This document shows positions 35,401 through 46,302 of a DNA stretch of 64,000 bases, piece by piece. The position numbers and the translations under genes are program-made. Each line of letters starts with the position of its first letter. Position 1 is the first letter of the stretch. Location of the stretch: the NCBI RefSeq assembly GCF_021730395.1, contig NC_069362.1, forward strand, positions 88,676,001-88,740,000. The letters are read 5' to 3'. The stretch is from Mercenaria mercenaria. Its lineage: Eukaryota > Mollusca > Bivalvia > Venerida > Veneridae. Under the pieces are notes generated by a model that was not told the origin of the DNA, ran no database searches, and saw only the letters and a program-made list of their open reading frames with translations.

Positions 35401-35985
35401 AATTAAATACTTTTATAGGACTTTACTGGTAATACTGTGTTACATTAATAAGGAGAAAAGTTGTTAATTTTTTCATTCTAGTGGTATCCCGAGATAAAAC
35501 ACTATTGTCCATACACGCCAATAGTATTAGTTGGAACAAAACTGGATTTAAGGGACAACAATAATGAAAAGGAGAAAGCACTGAATAAGGATATTACACA
35601 TGTTGAGGTAACGATGCTGGAAAGATATTTATATGTTAATATTCTGAAAACAATATCTTATCAAAATTTGAAAGAGTAGTCTTTGCAAAATAGTAATGTC
35701 ATATTAAAATGATATTGTCCTTCCCCATCAAGAACAACAATTTATTTCAATAATATCAAATGCTCTCTAGAACGTATCTTCAACTATTAATATGCGAAGT
35801 GCATAATTCTTTCTGTATGTTTTCAGGGTATGCGTCTTGCACAACAAGTCAATGTATTCAAGTATTTAGAATGTTCTGCGAAGACTGGTATTGGTATAAA
35901 ACAGGTGTTTGATGAGGCGATAGAAGTCTACTTTGCTACTCAAAAGATGAAGACAAAAACTCTTTTTAAATGTAAAATCCTGTGA
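32408..35985 (+). CDS. Atypical Rac-like GTPase, copy B (193 aa, open frame)
   Basis: Exons: 32408-32448, 32772-32843, 34351-34471, 34791-34853, 35482-35607, 35827-35985 (TGA). The sum of 582 nt is open throughout with GT..AG introns. The Rho fold is clear: GDKNVGKT (12-19), [18 protein letters not shown] (58-75), [38 protein letters not shown], CaaX CKIL at 190-193. Key departures: Lys14 at Rac1 G12; Glu37 at Rac1 T35, the switch I Thr that binds Mg and senses the gamma-phosphate; and effector loop PEVICEPCQ instead of PTVFDNYS, one residue longer. Gln64 (Q61), Thr19 (T17) and Trp59 (W56) remain. The tail MKTKTLFK is less basic than in D or E. Known Ras/Rho biochemistry predicts poor effector binding through switch I and poor hydrolysis. 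The open frame suggests constraint. The alternative is a young pseudogene with no stop yet. Confidence 0.88.
33430..34110. repeat. Pearl-like array in intron 2 of copy B
   Basis: Matches 5640-6470 of copy A ('aaggatgctacagatcatg', 'agcaaaacttcttacgcaga'). Intronic and shared by descent. Confidence 0.75.
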
Positions 35986-36055
35986 AAACAAGATACATTG
36001 AAAATACATAGGACTGTAAACAGCGTGAACGTTATTGTGTTATAAGTATCACTAA

Positions 36056-36061
36056 AATAAA
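36056..36061 (+). promoter_or_regulatory. Polyadenylation signal of copy B
   Basis: AATAAA, 71 nt after the stop. A second AATAAA lies about 30 nt further on (near 36088). Confidence 0.6.
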
Positions 36062-37064
36062 AACGAATGATACATTCACAATACTAAAATAAATCATCTA
36101 CTTGGTGAACAGTAAATACCATTTGATCAGTACGATATACATCAGCTTTTCATAGATTTTTTTTGCCTGGCATTATATATTTTTTTAATCGATAAAATGA
36201 CGACACAAATGTAATGAGCAGAAGGCATAGGCGCTGATATTATTTCAACGAGTACGTAGATGTGATGTTTGATAAGACTTTTTATGTATGTTTTAAACGA
36301 GTTACAGTATACTTCACAGAAAATATCTTGTCACTGTGTATTCATGGTAGTTTGATGGTATTGTCAATTATCTATAACCCGGTATAGAAATAAATAAAAA
36401 TGGCATATGTATTGATGTTATTGCTTCATTTGTGTCAATATTCTGTTCGAAATATGTAGAAACTTTACATAACTTACATTTTTAAATACTCGGAAGGTTT
36501 CATTTTCATAATTAACTTATTTCGCTTTTGAAGAGATCGTTTTCCATGAGTACCAGTGAATTTACATGGCTTACGTCCAAACTAAATCCAGCCAGAACTG
36601 TTTCCGTCACTGTCATACAGGCTACCAATATTTGCAGAAATAACACTACGCCCGTATATGAGGCCTATTGTGGCGTTGATGGTTAGATGTATGAGCTTTA
36701 TATTTACTCAAAGTCATTCTTACGCACATCAAAACACAAAGAGCAATGGAAGGAGCTTGAGTCAACCTGTATGAAGCAAAACCAAAGGTGTTACGCATAT
36801 AATTGTATATTATAAAATGAAACGTATATGTACGTATACAATCGCTCAATGTAAATCGTCATTAAATTAACCTGGTCAAATGATATATAAATTTTCACAG
36901 AGACTAGCCCACTAAACAATTCAACTAGATGTGCGTCCTTGGGATACGGGTGCCCTCCCCCCACGGACTTTCTGTCACATAGCGAATTACAGGCTACAGT
37001 CTTTTGATGTCAATGTTGATATGGGCGGGAAAGGCGAGGTTCACCGAACCCCTTCCGTCCGCAT

Positions 37065-38278
37065 TGACTTTATACATAATCTGATACCTATATAGATTCT
37101 ATAAAAACAACTGCTTGTGTTTCACAAGTAAATAGGAACAGACAGAAAAAATCTATATTTTACCTTTTGTGTTATATGTTGCCGGACTACTTTCATTTAA
37201 TATGCATGACCTTTCACAGTTCTATAAATAGCGCACACAAAAACGAAATTTGTCAATGATACAACATTCTTCACTGTTGTAGAAGGCTGTATATGTAACA
37301 TTATACTGCTGAACTCTGCACGCCTCCAGACTTATGTCAAATGCTAAGGAATTTAGAAATAGTAACTGTTATGAAAAAAATATATAAAGTGATTGAATGT
37401 TTCTCATTGCAGAGTTGGTGCAGCCGTTCTGCGCAAGCGCAGAATTATTATCAAATGGAACGCACGGCAAAAATACTCATTTTTTTGCATGTCCGCGCGC
37501 ATTTAGAGTATAATATGCGTAATATACTGACTAAAGGTTACGGTTAGAATCACCATGGTTACAAAATATATACATTTAAGATATTTTTGTTCAAATTTAG
37601 TTAATCCGGTATATACCGGAGTCTGTAATATATCACAGGCGCACCAACTCTGTATTTAGTCACAGCCAAAGTGATTATGTATCTTTTAGGTTCTTTTCAT
37701 CTATATTAACACTATTTTAATCAATTATATATGTAGAAAATCGCAACAGCGTTTGCTACGCTCTTGAACTTTGATGCAAAATAGAAGGAATTTAACTTTA
37801 TATAATACACATTCAAATATCAACTTCAACAATACTGGTTTTAATTATCATTTTCGATGCTATTTATTTAGAAAATGAAGTTTTCATGTTTCTCTGGAGA
37901 CATGTCTCTTAAAGAGAATAACTGTTTCAACCACACACTAGGCAGACGCATAATCAAAAATTTCAACTATTTCATCATATGATATGGGACAAATGATATA
38001 GACTGGCTATATTCACAATTTTAAAAATAAAAAATTACAGAATAATACATTATAGTCTAGAAGCTAGTCTATTGATGTCCTTCCTCAAATCCAGTATAAA
38101 GAGAATTATTTCTGCTGTCTTGAAATTCCGAAAATGCGAGATCTGTGAAGATACAATGCATCTCAACTACTCTGTCTGGTGTCACGGGTTATTCTCAAGT
38201 GAATTGATCACTGTAAATTAATTAAAAGTCCCCTTCTAATCAAATGGTGATAACCTGTCATGAATCATACAGTATCCT
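37065..38278. repeat. Right-copy duplication patches, no gene
   Basis: 37065-37240 matches 9785-9960; 37785-37955 matches 11270-11440; 38190-38280 matches 13370-13475. Between them lies unique DNA, including the small inverted-repeat element at 37410-37652. Confidence 0.7.
37410..37652. mobile_element. Candidate small TIR element (MITE), 243 bp
   Basis: CAGAGTTGGTGC at 37410-37421 is exactly inverted at 37641-37652. Inside are palindromic stretches ('ccggtatataccgg', 'ctgcgcaagcgcag'). It has no clear target duplication, and the matching place in the left copy holds different DNA, so it is a candidate only. Confidence 0.5.
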
Positions 38279-38915
38279 GTAGTCTATCCAGCCGAGCGGT
38301 TTATCCGGCAGTTTAAACAAGTAAACTATAGTTGAGCTGTTGTTTACATCTTTGTCTATGTACAATCAAAATGTTATTTATTTTCATGATTCAATGTAAT
38401 TGTATTTTGTTTTTTCCTGATATGCACCTCCTCATTTGCTTATCTTCCATTTATGCTTAACATGTTACCTAGACACGTGAAGACTACTCCAGCCTAATCA
38501 TGATACGAGTACACAAGGCAATGTCATAAGTTCTATGATTAAGATAAATACTTGAATTCTAATTCTATTTATTAATTATCATTTTATACACTACTCTTGT
38601 AATTCAGCATCAATAAAATTTGGACAAGTTTTGCAGCAACAGGATCCCATGCGCATAGAATTCAATTCAAACTTCCGATAACACAAGGTTATTTGCTGAA
38701 CATTTAAACACATCACATAATTCCAGTTCAATACAAATATACTGAATTACTTATCTTATCAGAGCTGCAAAAAAACTCTCAAGTTCTCCTGCGTTTTAAT
38801 TTGAAAAATGAAATAGAATATAACTATAGACACATATCAAATTATAATATTAAGTAAAATATTATTCCTTTCTCTTCCAATATATTGCCACTTCGGGGAA
38901 TCTGGCGCCTGCAAT
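38279..38915. other. Right-copy insertion of ~640 bp, unidentified
   Basis: The left copy runs directly from 'gaatcatatagtatc' to the stretch before 'ttttacagtcat' (13460-13505). The right copy has this extra DNA between. No terminal repeat or ORF recognised. Confidence 0.5.
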
Positions 38916-39126
38916 TTTACAGTCATTTAATTCAAAGTAGTCAAGTATGGCACTTTCTTATGTCAGAGGTCTGGGGTGATCATATTGTTAAAATCTTTTA
39001 TGTACGCAGACGCGCATCTACAGTTATTAATCAAGGGGCCACATGGCAGTAAATGTATGTAGGTGCGAACCATTGTGAGTATGAAAAAATTTCTTTAATG
39101 ATCTGTAAAAAGGTTTAAAGCAATAA

Positions 39127-42100
39127 CACACTGGGTATTCGGGTACCTATTCGTGTGAGCATACCGTCCTCATGTGATTTATATACATGTAGGTGTATTG
39201 GATATTCACACCTAAAACATTTTACATAAGATTTGAAAAGTTTTTGTATTGAATGTGTAAGATCATACCTTAACTATATCAATGTCAAATTTTTATTTCA
39301 TATGATATGAATAATTGTGAAAAATACGTTTTTTGTCGCGAAAATGAAGATATTTTAAGGCGATGCTATCTTTTTCATAAATAATGGTATTATTTAAGAT
39401 TATATTAGCCTTTTGTTAAGAAAAGGAAAAGCAGGCATTCTTTTTTTCGAAGACATTGTGTAGAAAAAGGGATACCTCTGACGATGTACCGTGATACCAT
39501 CCTCGTCGTTTCTGTCAATCGAGCGGATACCGTCCTCTTTATTGAAATGATCATTACATTGGCGCAGACCCCTTTTCTAATTTAGTGATAACATGAAATG
39601 ACCAACCAAGATAAAGATAAAACTTGGATCTTCTTTATACCCTTCAGCTACTGCAAGCAGCATATCCGAAAAAAACTTCTTCTCGCATAATTTCTTTAAA
39701 TTTGCTACCAAGATCCATCCATATAGACCCATTCTTGTGTGTACTTACCAACTGAACTGCGATTTCAGAAGCAGCAAAGTCCGTCAGTACGTGTTTTCTT
39801 GTCTTGTTTAAGATATTCACCTATTAAGGAGCTGTTCCACTAATATTTCATTGCAGCGATGTCTACAGATAGAAGTATTGCCTATAGACATTATGACGCT
39901 CCCTTACTGGGGCTGTAAATTTGCCTTGGCAGGTTTTCTGCCTCTTTTGTTAATGTCTGCTATTCGAAATAACCCCTAAAACTGACTTCTGTAGGTACAA
40001 TTTATATATTTCAGACGCTCGTACCAGTCAGACCCCCATCTATTATTTTGTAAAAATTATATTATGGCCTGGATTAATGGGGGAACGTCCCCCATGCTCC
40101 TCCCCTTGTTCAGACGCCCTGCAAACTCAAGCAATTTTAGAATGTTTAAAATCGATTTAGGGTTCTCAAAAGATTTAATACAGCGAACAGATCTGACAGG
40201 CATTGAAAATTCTTATGAGTATCCTGATGAATGTAAGTGATCAGTATGAGACTGAATTTGATTCACAAAGCCATTGGTGTGTTCCTGAACCAGGCCTTAG
40301 GAAGCATTTTGGGGTTGAGGGGCACAACCTATGTTTTCATAATTATTTGGGGACACAGCCAAAATTGTCGTAAAATTTCAGTGTTAAATTAAGAAAATTT
40401 GTCAATTTTGCCCCCTTACCCCGTTCCTACACCCCTATGAACCGAAGAGAGCCAGGACCGTATGCCCTGCAGAAATTAAAATTGAGACTGACAGTAACAT
40501 CAGTGTTTCATTGGTACCCCCTCTGGTAGGTTTGCATGTTTGTTAAACATTGCAAATCAGACCTAAAATGGTGGGAAGTGAAAAATATGAAAACGACGGG
40601 AAATTTTGGTGAAACTATATTCTTTTTGCAGTTTGCCGTGCCCCAATGATAAAAACAAGTATGCTTATTTTAGGTAACTATTTGTATATTATTTCAAAGA
40701 TATTAGAGCTCATCTGATACTTAAACTTTATTAAACTATCATCTTACCTGCATGATTTGGCGTAAATGATGATTATGAATCCTAGGGGAGTTTTAAGTAT
40801 GAACAAATCTGCTCACATATTACCTCCCTTGATGTCATTAAAGTATCGTAGCGTGACGTAACCGCTGTGAGGAGTGTGTGACTAAGGAGTCTATTCAAGA
40901 AGAAATAGGGTCTGATACCCGGATTTCCATATTTGCTTCTGTTTCTTCAGTAAGTCTTCACTTGTAAGACACTTACATATGCACTGTAGTGTATATTGTA
41001 TGCACTTGTAAATAAGTCGCGTAATGAGCACTACCTTAAGGTAGTTCTGCACGTTTTAATCGAAATTTTTCCTACAATGTAGAATCTGATTAAACTTTTG
41101 ATTTTTCAAAACATCACAATATACCTAGAAAATTCAGCAAACAAAAAAGATAGGGTCATGTGCTTGATTTTGTACCAGGCTGATTTGAAAAATTTGGACC
41201 TCGCGCAATATTTCATAATGGGAGTCTATGGGAAAATTATAAATTTCATAACATTGTCGCGAATAGAATTTTTCTACAATGTAGATTTTGATGAAACTTC
41301 AAACAGTTGTAAATAAACACACGGCCGACATTATTTTGAATAATTCAACGTGTAATATATTTTGATATCATATTTTGACTTTAGAAATATAGTAATAGTG
41401 CCACTGTAAAATATTTGCTCACAGGTTGCCATTAAATTTCATAAAATGATTTTCTTTTCCGTACGCCGAATCCAGGCTTTATTCTACGTTTCCCGGATAA
41501 ATGACGTTACGCCATCTCTTCCGGTTTATCAAACGTGCAGAACTACCTTAATGGAGGGTGCGCCTATAAACAGAGGCGAATATTACCCGAAACGATATCA
41601 GGCAAATTGGTGAAACCGAAGCCTCTCCGTATACGCATACATGCGCAGATCAGGAGATGGGGTCCGAATTCCCGTTCGGGAAGAAAAGGAAGGTCTTACC
41701 ATACGCACAGGTGCACGGTGCGTCCACAAGTTTTGTCGTTTTAGGTAAGAGACTGAAGGAGAAAAAAAAGAGAACTTCAAGAGGACGAAAGGATAGAATG
41801 TGTAGGGGAAGGCTGAATATTGGTGAAATACTGCCAACACGATCCACCTCACTTCTTAACATCCTGAAAGTTAACATTCTAATCATATAGATCTTCTAAA
41901 GGTCGTGTTTCGCATGGTGTACTCCATCATCTAGCAAGCTCCTCACACGTTCATTTAGTGTACCGTAGGAGGAAGTAATTGCTGCGGGGAGTTTTATAAA
42001 TAATCATTGACATAACGAAGACGGTATCTATGTGCAAACGGGTAGGTATCTTTGTTTATTTTCATCCATCGTCAGAGGTATCATAAAAAAAAAAACAGCG

Positions 42101-42494
42101 ACAGGGTGCATGTAACTGAAATTTTATCAACAGGAATAAATTGCAGATATAGGATCCATACGTTTTGTAGTTGAGTATGAATAGTTCTACCAAAGAGTGT
42201 GGCAAATTCAGTTATTTGAACTTTGAACAAAGAAAAATACGTCTCAAAAAGTCAAAATACATGAATTTCGATACATTTCTTCAAATTTTATAGTCATATC
42301 AATATTATTGATTACTGATATTTTCACCAGCACGAATTAATGCCTTGCCTCGGACGAATCTGTCTATAAAATGTTCAACATCCTATATGTCATACGTTGG
42401 CATTGTTTTTATTTACACTAAAGGGCCTACATGTGTATAGATCACACGAGGACAGTATCGCTGACACGAGTAGGTAGCCGAATACCCACTGTGA
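39127..42494. mobile_element. Candidate DNA transposon with long imperfect TIRs (~3.4 kb)
   Basis: 'cactgggtattcgggtacct' at 39127 is matched on the other strand at the far end ('agtgggtattcggctaccta', complement of about 42460-42490). The pairing continues ('ttcgtgt.agc.atac.gtcctc') and again deeper ('gatacctctgacgatg' near 39470, against its complement near 42060). The left duplication copy lacks the whole block between 13680 and 13690. No transposase frame is seen, so it is non-autonomous or decayed. The target duplication is unclear. It is itself invaded by the element at 41040. Confidence 0.65.
41040..41547. mobile_element. piggyBac-like MITE, TTAA target (508 bp)
   Basis: TIR GGTAGTTCTGCACGTTT at 41040-41056 is exactly inverted at 41531-41547, and TTAA stands outside both ends (41036-41039, 41548-41551). 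Inside, 'tttttctacaatgtag' occurs twice. The TTAA duplication is the hallmark of the piggyBac superfamily. No transposase. Confidence 0.85.
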
Positions 42495-43319
42495 ATAATA
42501 TGCATACAATCCGACTAACACTGTCGTTTTCATTTTTTCCCGTTTTTCGTTCATAATAATCGTCGTAGTGGTGTAACAGAAAAAAAGGAGAATAACAAAA
42601 GGGAAATGAGGCTGTTTTGACAACTGTTTTTTGAAAGCCTTTCATGTTGTTTATTTTGTCCATGTATGAATTCCAAAAACAGAATCGGAAGGCTTCCTTT
42701 CTTAGAAGAGCGCAAATTGATCCGGCTAAAAGATAATTGTACTTAGTGAACATTGACCTAAGAAATTCCGCCCGAGTGGTTTGAAGAATGATAAGGAAGT
42801 AAGAAATGCATTCTATAATAAACATTATTATTATACATGTATTTGAATAGGAGATTTAAAATAGTAGGTACATGTACAATCGGACAGAATGAGAATGTCA
42901 GAATATGCATAACATGACTTTTTGATAGGGCCAGGTTTGCCTTTTTGCGGCCATTTAGAGAGTATTCTTCATACGCATGTGATTTGGTTCAAAATGGTGG
43001 AATAAATAGCCAGTCAACCCCATGTTTACTGTGGCTGGAATTTTTTCTCTTGAATAGTTCTGTTGAGTTCAGGTATCTTTAGGGAGATTAAACGCATGTA
43101 AAATTGCAATAGTGTCCTGTGTCTATATAGAACATATGGTAAAAATAACTGTGGTCTTATGCTTGAAATCAAATAGTTTACGTTCTGTGTACTGTAACAT
43201 TTGAGACAAAATAGAAACTGTCTCTGACATAATAGTTTCTTCTCACAACCATGCCAAATAGGATATATTTTGTCGGTACAATGTATATTGTTGCAACTGC
43301 GTGAAGGGAAAAAATGATT
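42495..43319. repeat. Duplication patch (42495-42840) and spacer
   Basis: 42495-42840 matches 13690-13990 ('actaacactg', 'ttttcattttttcccgtttt', 'gaggctgtttt'). The rest, to 43319, is unremarkable. The weak ORFs here do not look coding. Confidence 0.65.
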
Positions 43320-43756
43320 TATCTTTTACTTTTATTCAATGTAGAAAGACAGCTCAATAAATGTGCAACACAGTGGGAAAAAATACATAAAATCAGGAAG
43401 TTGTATGTTAACATCCTAGTCAAGACGAAGGAATACCAAATGAATGGAAAATATGTTTCATTCTTAAAATACATCTCTTTTATCTACTTAGCTCAACAGG
43501 AAAAAACAAAATACTTCAAATCGGGAAGTTGAATGTGCTCTACTGGAATATTAGTATATTCTGTATGAAATAAGATGGTTTTCATGTTTACACTCCAACG
43601 ATTGCAAGACCGAAAGAAAGGGGTTTATTGTGCCAACAAGAGCAGATATGCGCTATTTTGGGGTAGTAGACCACAACTGACTGGTATTTCACTTGGGACT
43701 ATTCAACTCTATTTTATTTTTATTTTTCGTTAATTTATGGTAGAACTTTCATGAAA

Positions 43757-44471
43757 CAAGCAGTCTGAAAGACAGCTAAATTCTCCGCCACTGCTATGGA
43801 TAGTGAAAGGGTAAACCCTTGATCTTTAGCTGTGACCTTGACCTTGAACTGACATGGCTGACTCATGAATTCTGCACAACGTCTTGATGAGGTGATCATT
43901 TGACCCAAGTTTCATGAAAATCCTTCAAGGGGTTTAGGAGATACAGAGCTCTAATCTTTGACCTTGAATTGTGACCTTGACCTTGAGTTAACATGGCTGA
44001 CTCATGAGTTCTTGATGAGGTGATCGTTTGACCCAAGTTTGATGAAAATCCTTCAAGGGGTTTAGGAGATACAGAGTGAACACGAAATGGAAGGCTCAAA
44101 CCTTTGACCTTGAGTTGTGACCTTGACCTTGAGCCGACAAGGCTGACTCATAAGTTCTGCACATCGTCTTGATGAGTTGATTATCTGACCCAAGTTTTAT
44201 AAAATTCCTTCAAGGGGTTAAGGAGATATGGAGCGGAAACAAAATGGAAGGCTCAAACATTTGACATTGAGTTGTGACCTTAACCTTGAGCCGACAAGGC
44301 TGACTCATAGGCTCTGCACATCGTCTTGATGAGGTGATCATTTGACCCAAGTTTCATGAAAATCCTTCAGGGGGTTTAGGAAATATGGAGCGGACACGAA
44401 GGTGTTACGGACAGACGGAAGGACGGACGTAGACCATTCCTATAACCCCCACCACTTGTGACGGGGGATTA
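43757..44471 (+). mobile_element. Pearl-like element, four to five ~150 bp units
   Basis: Units with 'tgtgaccttgaccttgag', 'catggctgactcatga', 'gtcttgatgaggtgatca' and 'atccttcaaggggtttagga' start near 43833, 43970, 44116 and 44275. An 'acggacagacggaaggacgg' tract and a terminal hairpin CCCCC..GGGGG then 'att' follow. The partner segment shows the uninterrupted site near 26880, so both ends are defined to within a few bases. Same architecture as 20880-21985. Confidence 0.85.
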
Positions 44472-44791
44472 AAAAGGTGTAGGAAAAAGTGATATTTTAT
44501 AAAGGTACGTAAAGACGACCTGAAGTCAGTGTCAGTATATGAGACAAAAGAAGGATTTGAATAATTGACCTTCAAACTTTAATCCACCCCTGATTCATGC
44601 GGGGAACTTCTTTCAGTCACTTGCAGACAGTATACGAATTACATGTCAGTAGCTGCTATACACGTATGTTAATAATTTTGATAAGAAATCCAGTAACATT
44701 GTTAATGTTAACTGAATGTTTAAAAAACTGTTGAAAAAGTATGGTTAAACCCATTAGAGCGAATATTACTGGGAAGACGGAAATGTATTTG

Positions 44792-45057
44792 TTTTGTTTA
44801 TTTTGTTTTTGTTTTGGGTTTAACGCCGTTTTTCAACATTATTTCAGTTAGGTAACGGCGAGCAGTGTTCCTGGATTCTGTACCAGTACAAACCTGTTCT
44901 CCGCAAGTAACTACCAAATTCTCCACATGAATCAGCGGTAGAGGACGAATGATTTGAGACACAATGTCTTTTATCAAATCGTCACGGGGAACATATGCCT
45001 CGCCCAGGGCTCGAACTCGCGACCCGCGATCTCCCTATTGAGCTAAGCTGGCGGGCT
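44792..45057 (-). mobile_element. tRNA-derived SINE, minus strand, with empty-site partner
   Basis: Same family as 17176-17461, with a short gap in the tRNA head. A 13-bp target duplication GGAAATGTATTTG lies at 44779-44791 and 45058-45070. The empty site with a single copy of the 13-mer is at 27357-27369. Confidence 0.95.
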
Positions 45058-45120
45058 GGAAATGTATTTGTAGTACTTGAGAAGTTAACTACTATTGTCA
45101 GATGAACAAATGAGAAAGCG

Positions 45121-45862
45121 CGTACGAAAAACCGCGTAATCATATTTCAAAGTCAGATGTATTAACAATAGAACCAACATGACAGAACAAAACAATGCGT
45201 ATTTTCGTATCAGTCATCATGTATAATATTCTTCTGTCTGTTCGAGTTATTTTTCGCTGCACTAAAACGTATATTTTTTCTTTAACCCGTTACGGTCGCT
45301 TACGCATAGTCTGACGTTAAAACCCAACCTCTGACAACTGCGTCAAGGAGTGGAGTCTTAGGTCTGTGGTTAGAGTATTGGACTAGCACCGGAACGACCC
45401 GGGTTTGAAACCCCACCACAGGCAGTTGGGAATTTTCGTCATAAAATGATATGCTCTTTGATTTGTTTCGCCTAAAAGTCGTAAGATGATGACTCGTCCG
45501 GGAATACGCACTTTACATCGTGCCGAAAATGGCTCCATTCAAATATCAAAACATGGGCATTACCATTTTATAACTTCAATAACTTCGAGAATTCGAAATC
45601 TACGACGCTGAAACGCAAAACCGAGTGTGACGTAGACACAGAACACAGACCCGTAGAGTTCAACATACCCGTAGAGTTCACAATACCATAGAAACCAACT
45701 TACCTGATAAAAACACAAGCGAACACCCGATGATTTCAGAAAATATCTGTCATTTTGTAAGTATGCAACCATTCGCTCGCTTGAACCAAGTATGCAACCA
45801 CTTCACGTCCTGCCCCTTGTATATCATTACGCATGTTTAATAAAGACTATGAAGCCACTGCA
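45121..45862. other. Spacer with a tRNA-like fragment (45355-45430)
   Basis: 'tctgtggttagagtattgga' and 'ccgggtttgaaacccc' resemble the A and B boxes of a tRNA-derived SINE head on the plus strand. No cloverleaf. The rest is unrecognised; the ORF at 45560-45772 has no visible domain. Confidence 0.45.
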
Positions 45863-45938
45863 AAGAAGATATACTAATTTGCTCCGATAGTCAATGAGGC
45901 ATTACAGGGCGGAATAATGCAAATGTCATATTGATAGG
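45863..45938 (+). pseudogene. Isolated exon-3 relic, most decayed of three
   Basis: 'gatatactaatttgctccga', 'tagtcaatgaggcattacag' and 'aaatgtcat' follow the relics at 3261 and 31890 in order. It lies 0.4 kb before copy C. Confidence 0.6.
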
Positions 45939-46302
45939 TGAAAGACGTTTCAACTGTTAAGTCAAATTACTTGGTCCAAATAAAATCTTTTTAACAAACT
46001 TCTCTGTTGAGAGAAAAATGTATGTGATCTCATCTCTGTTTGCATCATGCTTATTTCTAAATCGATATTGTTTTGTATCCATTTTAATCTCCTTGGAAGC
46101 AGAATTTGTATATAAAGTAAACAAATGACTCATACGACCTATACTTAAATATTCAGGATATCACGTGTATATCTTAATTATTTGGGAAATTGGAAAGGAT
46201 TTAGACTGTTTCTAGTTTAATATTTTGACATGTCCTCAGTTTACACAAGTGAGATGATAAGTGTGTAAAGACTACATAAAATGGTGCTTAAACAGAAGGA
46301 AA

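Larger units (their letters stand above)
31690..36990 (+). repeat. Right copy of the gene-bearing segmental duplication (copy B unit)
   Basis: Collinear with 2816-7515. It keeps exons 3-6, which the left copy lost, and lacks the left copy's two SINEs and TIR element. Confidence 0.85.
43320..45120. repeat. Segmental duplication, partner of 26250-27400
   Basis: See partner entry. This copy is longer because it received the pearl element (43757-44471) and the SINE (44792-45057). Confidence 0.85.

Noticed and set aside
41598-41890. Overlapping ORFs on both strands at 41.6-41.9 kb
   Set aside because: Overlap in several frames on both strands, no domain, inside a transposon.
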